A stretch of 32,033 bases of DNA, taken from assembly GCA_013426185.1 (NCBI GenBank), contig CP058602.1:692549-724581 (forward strand). The letters are read 5' to 3'. The translations under genes and the position numbers were made by a program. The notes below the pieces were generated by a model, which did no database searches, was not told where the DNA came from, and saw nothing but the letters and a program-made list of their open reading frames with translations. Origin of the DNA: Candidatus Woesebacteria bacterium. GTDB taxonomy: Bacteria; Patescibacteriota; Microgenomatia; UBA8517. Below, piece by piece: positions 20,991 to 29,237 of the stretch; position 1 is the first letter of the stretch, and the number at the start of each line of letters is the position of its first letter.

Positions 20991-21344
20991 ATGTTGCATT
21001 TTGAAAAGCTGGTGGTTTGGCAGAAATCATTACTATACGCTAGGGAATTGGTTAAAATGGCAGACGAACTGCCTCAGAAATATCAATCTTCTTTTGGTGA
21101 TCAACTAAGAAGGTCTGCTCTTTCTATTCCCAATAATATAGCTGAAGGTTCAGGAAGAGCCTCTTCCCGAGATAGAGCTAATTTTTACTCGGTGGCAAGG
21201 GGATCCTTATATGAATCGGTTAATATATTGAAACTTCTCGAGGAGTTAAAACTTTCTTGTCTAAAAGGCTTTAATTTTGGTATTCTGTATGGGATTGCTG
21301 AAGAAGTTGCCAAAATGATTTTTGGTTTGTCGAAAAGATCTTGA
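20991..21344 (+). CDS. Four-helix-bundle protein (23S rRNA-intervening-sequence family)
   Basis: 117 aa. Pattern FEKLVVWQKSLLYARELVKM, YQSSFGDQLRRSALSIPNNIAEGSGR and FYSVARGSLYESVNILKLL matches the S23/four-helix-bundle family first seen inside 23S rRNA insertions. No 23S rRNA is in the window; here it is a free-standing gene between aldolase and a sugar kinase. It forms homopentamers in known cases; molecular role unknown. The next gene begins three bases after its stop, so they are likely cotranscribed. Confidence 0.88.
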   Translation: MLHFEKLVVWQKSLLYARELVKMADELPQKYQSSFGDQLRRSALSIPNNIAEGSGRASSRDRANFYSVARGSLYESVNILKLLEELKLSCLKGFNFGILYGIAEEVAKMIFGLSKRS

Positions 21345-21347
21345 ACT

Positions 21348-22337
21348 ATGAACTTAGATTTATTATCAATAGGAGATGCATCTTTAGATGTTTTTTTGAC
21401 TCCGGTTGAGTCGGAGACTTTTTGTCGTCTTGACACAAAAGAGTGTTTTATTAGTTTTTCCTATGGTGACAAAATTCCTGTCAAGAGAATGGAATTTACT
21501 GTTGGTGGAAATGCTGCCAATAATGCAGTGGGAACAAAGAGATTGGGCATAAATTCGGGACTTGTGACAACGATGGGTGAGGATATGGTTGGAAGTCAGA
21601 TTTTGGAACAACTAGAAAAAGAGGGGGTTGACACAACCTTTGTTATCACCCAACCTGCAAGTAATTCAAATTATTCTGCAGTTATTACTTATGGTGGCGA
21701 ACGGACAATTTTAAGTTATAAAGCTCCCATAAGCTATGAATTTCCAGTAAAATTGCCAAATGTGAGTTGGGTCTATTTAACCTCAATGGGTGATAGTTTT
21801 AGACCTTTCTTTAATCACTTAATTGACTGGCTTAAAATTAACCCTCAAATTAGACTTGCTTTTAATCCGGGAAGCCGGCAGTTGCGGGTTGATTATAATC
21901 AGATTGCGGATGTTGTGGCTCGCTCTTATATTCTTTATGTTAACCGTGAGGAAGCAGAAAAGATAACAGGATTTACCAGCTCTCAAGGCAAAGAAAAAGA
22001 ACTTTTAAATAAAGTTGTTGAGCTTGGGGTAAAGGTGCCTATTATTACAGATGGAAATAATGGTTCGTTTGTTTTTGACGGCAATAAATATCTTAAATGC
22101 GGAGTTTTGCCGGTTGATGCTTATGAAAGAACGGGGGCAGGCGATGCTTTTGGTTCTGGTTGTCTTTCTGCTATTATTAAAGGCAGACCACTTGATGAGG
22201 CTCTTTTGTGGGGAACTGCCAACGCGGCTTCTGTCATAGGTTATACTGGAAGCCAGAAGGGACTTTTGCATGAAGATGATATGGAAATTTGGCTTGAGAG
22301 AGCAAGAAGCTCGGGAGTTAAGGTAGAAGAATTTTAA
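21348..22337 (+). CDS. PfkB-family sugar/nucleoside kinase
   Basis: 329 aa, ribokinase fold. Both PfkB signatures are present: VGGNAANNAVGTKRLG (about residues 52-67) and DAYERTGAGDAFGSG (257-271) with the catalytic Asp266 and anion-hole GAGD. YVNREEAEKITG precedes. Substrate cannot be told by eye: 6-phosphofructokinase-like, ribokinase or adenosine kinase are all possible. As no other phosphofructokinase is seen and aldolase is nearby, a glycolytic role is conceivable. It starts three bases after the four-helix-bundle gene and is one base before a dehydrogenase gene, forming a unit. Confidence 0.88.
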   Translation: MNLDLLSIGDASLDVFLTPVESETFCRLDTKECFISFSYGDKIPVKRMEFTVGGNAANNAVGTKRLGINSGLVTTMGEDMVGSQILEQLEKEGVDTTFVITQPASNSNYSAVITYGGERTILSYKAPISYEFPVKLPNVSWVYLTSMGDSFRPFFNHLIDWLKINPQIRLAFNPGSRQLRVDYNQIADVVARSYILYVNREEAEKITGFTSSQGKEKELLNKVVELGVKVPIITDGNNGSFVFDGNKYLKCGVLPVDAYERTGAGDAFGSGCLSAIIKGRPLDEALLWGTANAASVIGYTGSQKGLLHEDDMEIWLERARSSGVKVEEF

Positions 22338-22338
22338 T

Positions 22339-23301
22339 ATGAAAGTCTTAATAACAAGAAAAATACCAGGGGAATTCGTTGAGAGACTAAAAAACGCTGG
22401 TTTTGAAGTAGATCTTTGGAATCGTGATTGCCCAATGGGTCGCCAGTATCTTTTAGAAAGAGTTGTTGGTGTTGACGCTCTTCTTTCTCTTCTGACTGAC
22501 AAAATTGACGCGGAATTAATGGATAAAGCGGGTCCAAGTCTTAAAATTATTTCAAATTATGCTGTTGGTTTTGACAATATTGATCTTGATGAAGCTAAAA
22601 AGAGAGGGATTGTGGTTACCAATACACCTTCAAAGGAGGTAAATGAGGCAGTGGCAGAGCACACCTGGGCTTTGATTTTGGCTTTATCAAGGCGGATTGT
22701 TGAGGCTGATGAGGCAACAAGAAGAGGAGGTTATTATGGTTGGGACCCCGATATCTTTTTGGGCAGATCTCTTGTAGGCAAGACCTTGGGAATAATTGGC
22801 TTAGGCAACATCGGAACAATGGTGGCAAGGCGCGCCAAGGGTTATGAGATGAATGTTATTTATAACAAGCACAATCCTGATCCTGAAGCGGAAAAGGAAT
22901 TGGAAGTTAAGTTTGCAAGTCTAGATGAGCTTTTGTCTACTTCTGATTTTATTAGCCTTCATGTTCCTTTAACTGAGGAAACTCGCGGACTTATCAATAA
23001 AGAGACTTTGGGAAAGATGAAGAGGGGGAGTTACCTTGTTAATACAGCGCGGGGACCCATTGTTTGCGAACAAGATTTAGCAGAAGCTTTAAGAACAGGA
23101 GTTTTAGCAGGAGCGGCTCTTGATGTTTTTGAGAATGAGCCAAATATAAATCCCGAGCTTTTGGCGATGGAGAATGTGATTTTGACACCACATATTGCTT
23201 CTTCAACTTGGGAGGCGCGGCTTAAGATGACAGACCAAGCAGTTTCAGCAATTTTAGATTTCTTCTCAGGTAAAACTCCTGAAAATGTGGTTAGGGGTTA
23301 G
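22339..23301 (+). CDS. D-2-hydroxyacid dehydrogenase (glyoxylate/hydroxypyruvate reductase-like)
   Basis: 320 aa. Two-domain NAD(P)-dependent enzyme: substrate domain with YAVGFDNIDLDEAKKRGI, dinucleotide motif GLGNIG (154-159), catalytic Arg in NTARGP, Glu in DVFENEP and His in LTPHIASST. Closest by eye to glyoxylate reductase/GyaR; lactate or phosphoglycerate specificity cannot be excluded. It begins one base after the sugar kinase stop and shares its operon. Its 3' end overlaps the convergent broken gene by 11 bases. Confidence 0.92.
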   Translation: MKVLITRKIPGEFVERLKNAGFEVDLWNRDCPMGRQYLLERVVGVDALLSLLTDKIDAELMDKAGPSLKIISNYAVGFDNIDLDEAKKRGIVVTNTPSKEVNEAVAEHTWALILALSRRIVEADEATRRGGYYGWDPDIFLGRSLVGKTLGIIGLGNIGTMVARRAKGYEMNVIYNKHNPDPEAEKELEVKFASLDELLSTSDFISLHVPLTEETRGLINKETLGKMKRGSYLVNTARGPIVCEQDLAEALRTGVLAGAALDVFENEPNINPELLAMENVILTPHIASSTWEARLKMTDQAVSAILDFFSGKTPENVVRG

Positions 23302-23743
23302 TCTCTTTATTTTGGGGAGTTTGTTTTAGACTTGATGTTTGAGTTGAGATATTTTCTTCTTCGTTTTTAGGACTATTCTCAGGCACAATTATGGGGACGG
23401 GAGTCTTCGTCTTTTCAGGCGAAACTTCTTGGGTAAATCTTCTTCCGTCTTTAGTGACGCAAACCGGTGGATAGCTTTCTTGAATAACTCCGTTTGCTTT
23501 TGTGCATTCATCAAAACTGTTAATCTTGAGTAGGCTTTTGAGTTGTCTGTTTTGATAAAGAAGTGAGCCTGCAAAAACCGAGACTACTACAAGGAGAATG
23601 ACAGTTGGAAAAAGAACGATTGATTTTTGAGGAATTGCTACTGATTCTTCTGGAACTTCAGCAACAACTTATGGAGTTGGTTGATTTTGAGTTTGTACAT
23701 TTATTGTTTCTACCTTTGGTTTTTGGTTTTGGTTTTCTTCCAT
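23291..23743 (-). pseudogene. Cys/DGRxF-motif membrane protein interrupted by an in-frame TAA
   Basis: Read from ATG 23743, codons 1-24 (MEENQNQKPKVETINVQTQN...) are followed by TAA (23671-23669), then the same frame stays open for 125 codons: VVAEVPEESVAIPQ, a membrane helix, QLKSLLKINSFDECTKANG, PPVCVTKDGRRF and a Pro/Ser/Asn-rich tail. The part after the stop aligns clearly with the paralogue at 18862-19545 (helix, LxINSFxEC, PPxCxTKDGRxF), so it is a real coding sequence. No in-frame ATG, GTG or TTG lies just after the stop. Pseudogene, sequencing error or strain-specific nonsense change are all possible. Confidence 0.75.
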
Positions 23744-23789
23744 TATCTATTTTTAGCATCTTTTGGTAATAGAATCAATTATGATAGAA

Positions 23790-24060
23790 CAAAGTGAAAA
23801 ATTACAAATTCCAAATCACAAATTACAAACAATATGCAATACACAAATTCCAATATACAAATTACAAACAAATTCCAAGTTCCAATATACAAACAATATA
23901 CAAATACCAATAAACAAATCACGAGAATTAAATCCTAAATTCTAAACAATTTTACAATTATCCAATTTTTCAAATTACAAACAGATTAAAGAATATAGAT
24001 TTATGATTTAGGAATTTTGCTTTCTAATTACTACGTTCTACTTTCTACTAACTCATGGTT
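23790..24060. repeat. Intergenic AT-rich quasi-repeat block, copy 2
   Basis: The gap 23744-24127 holds no gene. Most of it is words such as ACAAATTCCAAATCACAAATTACAA, the reverse complement of the GGAATTTGTGATTTGGAATTTG words in copy 1, ending with TACTACGTTCTACTTTCTACTAA, the reverse complement of the GTAGAAAGTAGAACGTAGTA words. So it is an inverted member of the same family. Confidence 0.75.
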
Positions 24061-24127
24061 AGTAGGCGACGCTGGGTTCTTAAGTCTTTTATCTTTTCTC
24101 CATTTAATAGTAGAATTGAATTAATTT

Positions 24128-25201
24128 ATGGATGATGAATTTGAAGATGAAGAAAAAATAGAGCGCCTTGAGCCTGCTAAAAGAAAGAGAGTGGTTCGCT
24201 GGCGCAGAAAGAAAGATATCCTTAAAGAGCCAATCAAGCCGTGGGGTAAAAAGGAAAGATATCTTGTTTTGACTATCTTTCTTGCAACTTCTCTAATCCC
24301 TGCTTTTTTGGCTCTCTCAGCAAGAGCTTATAAATTGCCTGGCTTGCCGAAGTTGGGTCCTCCTCCTGGTTCTTTTCTTAAAAGTTTTTTCGCAGGTAGA
24401 ACTATAATTTTAGAAAAGGAAAGTCCTGAAGTGAAAGAAGATGAAAATATGAATAAGAAAAAGGAATCAATAATTTCTCAATTTAAAGCAGAAACCAATA
24501 AACTTTCAGGAGTTTATGGTCTTTATGTGGTTGATCTTAATTCTGGGTTTTCTTTTGGAGTTAACGGAGATGAAACTTTTGATGCTGCTTCTTTGATAAA
24601 GTTGCCTGTGATGGCTGCAATGTATCGTTTGTCTGAAGAAGGCAAGATTAATCTTGATGAAAAGTATGTCCTCAAAAATTCTGATAAAGCCTCAGGTGCT
24701 GGCAGTCTTTACCTTAAGCCCAATGGTTACCTGATTTCTTATAGCGAGATTCTTAATTTGATGGGCCAGCAATCGGATAACACTGCTTTTGTTATTGCCA
24801 AAAACAAAGTTGGTAAGGAAAATATAGAAAATTTAATTGACAGGTTAGGGATGATAAATACTGAATTTGATAGCCGTCAGACTACCCCGAAAGATATAGG
24901 CACTTTCTTTTTAAAGCTTTGGCAGGGAAAGGTGATTAATGAGGAAAACAAAAAGAAACTTTTGGATTCTTTAACTAAAACTATTTTTGAAGATTATATT
25001 CCGGCAGGTGTCCCTGAAGATGTTCGTGTAGCCCATAAATATGGGACTTTAGATAATATTATTAACGATGCGGGTATTGTTTTTGACAAAAGACATCCTT
25101 ATCTGGTTGTTATTATGAGTAAAGGAATCATTAAAAGAGAAGCTGATATAGTAATACCCACAATATCAAAGATTGTCTTTGAAGAGATGAGTAAAGATTA
25201 A
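24128..25201 (+). CDS. Membrane-anchored beta-lactamase-fold serine hydrolase
   Basis: 357 aa. A basic N-terminal cytoplasmic segment (KRKRVVRWRRKK) and one helix (about residues 45-66) anchor an extracytoplasmic class A beta-lactamase-like domain (from about 115). Catalytic motifs: SLIK (Ser155, Lys158), SDN (216-218) and KYG in HKYGT for the usual KTG. The omega-loop ExxLN with Glu166 is not visible; the region reads DSRQTTPKDIGTF. So beta-lactam hydrolysis is unlikely and a peptidoglycan-related role is more plausible, in keeping with the neighbouring penicillin-binding proteins. Its stop shares TTAA with the convergent PBP gene. Confidence 0.85.
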   Translation: MDDEFEDEEKIERLEPAKRKRVVRWRRKKDILKEPIKPWGKKERYLVLTIFLATSLIPAFLALSARAYKLPGLPKLGPPPGSFLKSFFAGRTIILEKESPEVKEDENMNKKKESIISQFKAETNKLSGVYGLYVVDLNSGFSFGVNGDETFDAASLIKLPVMAAMYRLSEEGKINLDEKYVLKNSDKASGAGSLYLKPNGYLISYSEILNLMGQQSDNTAFVIAKNKVGKENIENLIDRLGMINTEFDSRQTTPKDIGTFFLKLWQGKVINEENKKKLLDSLTKTIFEDYIPAGVPEDVRVAHKYGTLDNIINDAGIVFDKRHPYLVVIMSKGIIKREADIVIPTISKIVFEEMSKD

Positions 25202-27624
25202 TTTCTTTCAGTTCTTGCTGCTGGTTCAAGAATTTGGGGAGGCATTTGCGGATTTTTAAGAGTTTTTACAAATTCTGGATTGCAGGCTTTTTGGGGCTTA
25301 TTTTCTTCCAAAAACCATTCCATCTTAACCGGGCAGTTGTTACAAGCCAAGGTTCCTGTTAAGGGACAGATGGGTAGTTGAACTATTCCTTCTGGTACTT
25401 CCCAATCTTTTACCTCTTTCTCAAAGAGGAGAGAAGACATAATTTTGTTGAATATGGGTGCTGCTCCTGTAATACCTGAGGCGATACGAGACATTGGAGT
25501 ATTGTTGTTATTTCCCACCCAGACTGCAACCAGATAATCCTTAGTGTAGCCGACAGTAAGATTGTCTTTTAGATTATTGCTAGTTCCTGTCTTAACTGCA
25601 ACTTCAGGGTGGCCGTTTATGACAAGAGCAGAATGAGCACCAAAAGCAGGAGTTCTTGCCTGATTATCTTTAAGAATATCGGTTAGAAGGAAGGCTACTC
25701 TTTTATCTAGCACCTCTTCCTTGGGGCACGATTCTTTTTGATTTGTTAAAAGACAGTTATCTTGATAAAGCGTCTTGCCTTCGTAATTTTTTACTGAGAT
25801 GATACTTTTAATTTCTGGTCTTTGTCCGTAATTGGCGATTGTCGCATAAACTCGTGCTAGGTCAATTAATTTTACCTCTCCTCCCCCAAGAGTTAGTGAA
25901 AGTCCGAATCGGTCTTTGTCATCCCAAGTGGTGATTCCCATTCTTTTACCCATTTCAATCATCTTGTTAACGCCGTATGAAGCAAGGACACGCACGGCAG
26001 GTATATTTCTTGATTCAGCAAGAGCGCTTCTTAAGGTTAGATTGCCTCGGTAATTTCCATCGTAGTTGCGGGGAGTATAGTCAGGTTGACCTTTAATCTT
26101 GTAGGTTATGGGTGTATCGCTTAAGATTGAAGCTGGAGTAAAACCATGCGAAAGAGCATAAGCATAGTTTACGACTTTGATGGAAGAGCCGGGTTGTCTT
26201 TTTGAAGTCGTTACGTTAACATTACCGTCATTTTTGATGTCAAAATAGTCTTTTGAGCCAACCATAGCTAAAATTTCTCCTGTCTGGGGGTCAATAACCA
26301 AAGCTGCGCCGTTTTTAACATTAAGAGATGACAATTTATCAATTTCTGATTTAACCACTTTTTCAGCCAGTTCTTGGATTTGATAATCAAGCGTGGTTTT
26401 GACTTCAAGACCTCCTGTTTCAACCACCTCTTTGGAGAATTTATCCTCAAGCTCTTTTCTGACATACATGACAAAGTGCGGAGCTTTTATATCTGTTCTT
26501 TTAAGCGAGAAGGTGATTTTTTCTTCAAGCGCTTTTTTTTCTTCCTCCTCACCAATAAATCCATTTATTCTCATTAAGTTGAGCACATCTTTTTGTCTTG
26601 CAAGTCCAAGCTCTGGGGTTTCGCTAAAGGGAGAATATTTACTAGGACTTTTGGGAAGGCCAGCAAGAAATGCGGCTTCAGCTAGAGTTAGCTGGCTGAC
26701 AGATTTGCCGAAATAAGTTTTACTTGCTTCTTCTATTCCGTAAGCAGTCCCGCCATATGAGACCTCGTTTAAGTACATTTCAAGAATCTTGTCTTTGGAG
26801 TAAGTCGCTTCTACTAAAACAGCGAGGATAATCTCGCGGATCTTGCGAACTAAAGTTTTTTCTGGGGTCAGAAGTGCGTTTTTGACCAATTGCTGAGTAA
26901 TGGTTGATCCTCCTGAAAGCTCTCCCTTGGTGTAATTTCTGACTAGTGCTCTTAATATGCCACGGATTGAAAATCCTGGGTGATGGTAAAACTCAGCATC
27001 TTCGGCTGCAAGAGTTGCATATTTGACAATATCAGGTACCTGATTAAGGCTAACAGGTGTTCTATTTTTGTCTTTGTAGATGGTGTAAAGAAGGATTCCG
27101 TTTCTGTCATAAATTTTGGTTGAGACCTCGACCTTTCTTTCGGTCAATTTTTTAGGGGAGGGAATGCCTTGGAATATATAAACTATTGTAATGACAAGAG
27201 TAATGAAAAGAACAAGAATAATTGTTTTAATAAGACCAAATCTGATCCTGATCTTTGGCGGTTTAATTCCTTTGATTTTTGCAAATACAAGCTCTAATTT
27301 TAGGAATAGGATTTTTAAGGCATCAAGGTAGGGTAGGGTAATTTTTATCTTTTCTTCTTTTGGTTTTTTCTTGACGACATTTTTCTTTTTGATTTTTTTG
27401 GGAGACAAAATTAGTTTGAAAGCCTTTTTGAAAATAAGATCAATGGTTAGTCTGGTAATATGTCCTGTAATGTATGAGATTAAAATCAGAAAGAGGATGA
27501 AGTAGGAAAGAATTAGGTAGAAGGGTTTGCCAATATAATAGAAGGCCTTTGAGATTATTTTTAAGGCCTTAAGGATTAGTTTTTGAGCAGGGTTTTCATT
27601 TGTTTTTTTGCCCTTTCCTCCCAC
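25198..27624 (-). CDS. Class A penicillin-binding protein (glycosyltransferase-transpeptidase), first copy
   Basis: 808 aa from GTG 27624. Two hydrophobic segments precede the enzyme domains (about residues 30-55 and 130-152). GT51 domain: AAEDAEFYHHPGF, GGSTITQQLVKN, EMYLNEVSYGG. Transpeptidase: Ser in RQPGSSIK, SRN in AESRNIPAV, and KTGTSNN. The C-terminus has a Cys-rich tail (CPLTGTLACNNCP). It polymerises and crosslinks peptidoglycan. GTG 27624 is chosen because TATAAT ends six bases upstream; the TTG at 27642 would overlap that promoter. Longer than the second PBP owing to the extra N-terminal helix and basic linker. Confidence 0.9.
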   Translation of the reverse strand: MGGKGKKTNENPAQKLILKALKIISKAFYYIGKPFYLILSYFILFLILISYITGHITRLTIDLIFKKAFKLILSPKKIKKKNVVKKKPKEEKIKITLPYLDALKILFLKLELVFAKIKGIKPPKIRIRFGLIKTIILVLFITLVITIVYIFQGIPSPKKLTERKVEVSTKIYDRNGILLYTIYKDKNRTPVSLNQVPDIVKYATLAAEDAEFYHHPGFSIRGILRALVRNYTKGELSGGSTITQQLVKNALLTPEKTLVRKIREIILAVLVEATYSKDKILEMYLNEVSYGGTAYGIEEASKTYFGKSVSQLTLAEAAFLAGLPKSPSKYSPFSETPELGLARQKDVLNLMRINGFIGEEEEKKALEEKITFSLKRTDIKAPHFVMYVRKELEDKFSKEVVETGGLEVKTTLDYQIQELAEKVVKSEIDKLSSLNVKNGAALVIDPQTGEILAMVGSKDYFDIKNDGNVNVTTSKRQPGSSIKVVNYAYALSHGFTPASILSDTPITYKIKGQPDYTPRNYDGNYRGNLTLRSALAESRNIPAVRVLASYGVNKMIEMGKRMGITTWDDKDRFGLSLTLGGGEVKLIDLARVYATIANYGQRPEIKSIISVKNYEGKTLYQDNCLLTNQKESCPKEEVLDKRVAFLLTDILKDNQARTPAFGAHSALVINGHPEVAVKTGTSNNLKDNLTVGYTKDYLVAVWVGNNNNTPMSRIASGITGAAPIFNKIMSSLLFEKEVKDWEVPEGIVQLPICPLTGTLACNNCPVKMEWFLEENKPQKACNPEFVKTLKNPQMPPQILEPAARTERN

Positions 27625-27630
27625 CCTGTA

Positions 27631-27636
27631 ATTATA
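27631..27636 (-). promoter_or_regulatory. -10 hexamer of the first PBP gene
   Basis: TATAAT on the minus strand with six bases to GTG 27624. Best -35 is TTTACC at 16 bases. Predicted leaderless. Confidence 0.6.
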
Positions 27637-27655
27637 AATCAAAAAGGAATTAGGT

Positions 27656-27900
27656 AAAAGAGTAAAAGGGTTTTGGAGTCAGACATCAGACATCGGATAT
27701 CGGAAGCTAGTATTTAGTATTTTGTATCTTGTATTATGAAGGGAATACAAGTAGAAAGTAGAACGTAGTAAGTAGAAAGCAAAAATTCATAACTCAATAG
27801 TTAAAAGTTCAAATTTAAAAGTTGTGTATTATCCTTTCTACTTTCTGCTTACTGCTTTCTACTAATTTTAAGTTTTGACTTTTGAATTTTAAGTTTTAAT
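27656..27900. repeat. Intergenic quasi-repeat block, copy 3
   Basis: Begins with CAGACATCAGACATCGGATA words, then GTAGAAAGTAGAACGTAGTA (27751-27780), and a 97-base unit (27801-27897) that recurs with four mismatches at 28980-29076. Within it CTTTCTACTTTCTGCTTACT is the rough reverse complement of the 27751-27780 segment, so the block can form a large hairpin. It sits between galU and the first PBP gene. Confidence 0.8.
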
Positions 27901-28803
27901 TTATTCTGTGTTTAATGTTTCTCTTAAAAACTTCAAATACTCCTCTTTTGTCTCCTCATTTCTCAATCCGAATTTGGTGATGGTTTTTAAATATTCAATC
28001 TTGTTGCCGGTGTCTATATATTCACCATTTTCAATCTCTTTAATAACTATTCTTTTTTTATTTCCAAGCATCAGTTTTAAAGCGTCGTTGTAATAAAATT
28101 CTTGCCCTTCTTTAAGTTTTTTAAGAGCTTCTTCTAGGTAATCAAAAATATCAGGTGTAAAAAGAAAACTTGAAACACTTCCTAGGTTGCTTGGCGCTTT
28201 TTCTTTGCCTGGTTTTTCTATAATTTCATCTATTTCAGTTATTCCTTCTTCTAACTTTTTTCCTGAGACAAAACCCCATCTTGAGTAATCTTCATCGTTT
28301 CTTGCTTTTACCCCGGATAGAACTGAGCATTCGTATTTTTGATAAGTAAAAATAAGCTGTTCAAATTCGTTAGGAGAAGCAAGAATCATATCATCCCCCC
28401 ATGTATAAATAAAAGGCTCATTTCCAATAATATTTCTTACATTGATTAACGGGGTCCCATTCCCATAAGGTCCTTTTTGCCTGACGTAAAAGAAATTAGC
28501 CAGATTTGAAATTCTTGATAGTTCCTGAAGTAATTCGTCCTTTTTGCTGTTTTTGAGATTTATTACCAATTCTTGAGATGGAGAATCAAAATGATCTTCT
28601 ATGGCTCTTTTGTGGTAACCTGTGACAATAATTACATCTTCTATTCCTGCTTCAACTAATTTTTCGACGATATATTGGATTATTGGTTTATCAACCAGAG
28701 GCAGCATCTCTTTGGGCATAGCTTTGGTTTGAGGAAGGAATCTGGTTCCAAAACCCGCGGCTGGTATAACTGCTTTTCTTACTTTGGTGGGTCTTTTTAG
28801 CAC
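27901..28803 (-). CDS. galU: UTP-glucose-1-phosphate uridylyltransferase
   Basis: 300 aa from GTG 28803. Makes UDP-glucose for glycan synthesis. Motifs: KAVIPAAGFGTRFLPQTKAMPKEMLPLVDKP at the N-terminus (nucleotide-binding G-x-G-T-R-x-L-P-x-T-K), IIVTGYHKRAIEDHF, QKGPYGNGTPL, WGDDMI, GSVSSFLFTPDIF and the C-terminal GEYIDTGNKIEYL. GTG 28803 is chosen over the TTG at 28839 because a good promoter (TTGATT, 18 bases, TACAAT) ends six bases before it and the TTG lies in the -35 itself. It lies between two paralogous PBP genes and is flanked by the two near-identical 97-base repeats. Confidence 0.92.
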   Translation of the reverse strand: MLKRPTKVRKAVIPAAGFGTRFLPQTKAMPKEMLPLVDKPIIQYIVEKLVEAGIEDVIIVTGYHKRAIEDHFDSPSQELVINLKNSKKDELLQELSRISNLANFFYVRQKGPYGNGTPLINVRNIIGNEPFIYTWGDDMILASPNEFEQLIFTYQKYECSVLSGVKARNDEDYSRWGFVSGKKLEEGITEIDEIIEKPGKEKAPSNLGSVSSFLFTPDIFDYLEEALKKLKEGQEFYYNDALKLMLGNKKRIVIKEIENGEYIDTGNKIEYLKTITKFGLRNEETKEEYLKFLRETLNTE

Positions 28804-28809
28804 AAGAAT

Positions 28810-28839
28810 ATTGTACACATGAATGTGCCTTTTAATCAA
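28810..28839 (-). promoter_or_regulatory. Promoter of galU
   Basis: Minus strand: TTGATT (28839-28834), 18 bases, TACAAT (28815-28810), then six bases to GTG 28803. One of the clearest leaderless arrangements in the window. Confidence 0.7.
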
Positions 28840-28856
28840 CTCGTTGTATTTTAATC

Positions 28857-29210
28857 TAGATCTTAAGTCAGACTATCGGACATCAGATATCAGCTATCGG
28901 ATATCGGACATCAGATTTCGGTTATCAGAAGTCATTAGGAAGTAGAACGTAGTAAGTAGAAACCAAAATTAATAAATAGTTAAAAGTTCAAAGTTAAAAG
29001 TTGTGTATTATCCTTTCTACTTTCTGCTTACTACTTTCTACTAATTTTAAGTTTTAACTTTTGATTTTTAAGTTTTGAGTTAATTTGTGGTTTGTAATTT
29101 GTTTGGAATTTAGAATTTCGGATTTAGAGTTTTATTCGATAATCTATAATCCAAAATCTAAAATCCAATTAGAAGTTTTAATTTTTGACTTTTGAGTTGT
29201 TTCTATAGGA
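28857..29210. repeat. Intergenic quasi-repeat block, copy 4
   Basis: Fills most of the gap 28804-29237. Starts with GGACATCAGATATCAGCTATC words, continues with AGTAGAACGTAGTAAGTAG, AAAATTAATAAATAGTTAAA (also in copy 1), the 97-base unit 28980-29076 shared with copy 3, then GGAATTTAGAATTT and ATAATCTATAATCCAAAATC words shared with copy 1, ending TTTTTGACTTTTGAGTTGTTTCT. No gene seen. Confidence 0.8.
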
Positions 29211-29211
29211 T

Positions 29212-29232
29212 TGACAAGGACGGACCTTGTCA
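29212..29232 (-). terminator. Hairpin just after the second PBP gene
   Basis: Perfect 8-bp stem TGACAAGG/CCTTGTCA with a 5-base loop, beginning six bases after the PBP stop on the minus strand. There is no T-run after it, so intrinsic termination is unproven; it may instead protect the 3' end. Confidence 0.4.
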
Positions 29233-29237
29233 GGCTG

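Noticed and set aside
20991-21344. Evidence for a 23S rRNA gene with an intervening sequence
   Set aside because: Only the protein family is associated with 23S insertions; the flanks code for aldolase and a sugar kinase and no rRNA is present.
23389-23574. Minus-strand 61-codon open frame starting MQAHFFIKTD
   Set aside because: It is in another frame of the DGRxF-motif gene, whose own frame shows clear homology to the paralogue at 18862-19545.
24128-25201. Antibiotic-resistance beta-lactamase
   Set aside because: The omega-loop Glu region needed for deacylation is not seen and the KTG motif is KYG; a cell-wall hydrolase-like role is more likely.
29212-29232. Confident rho-independent terminator
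   Set aside because: The stem is perfect but no T-run follows on either strand, so it is kept only as a low-confidence terminator.
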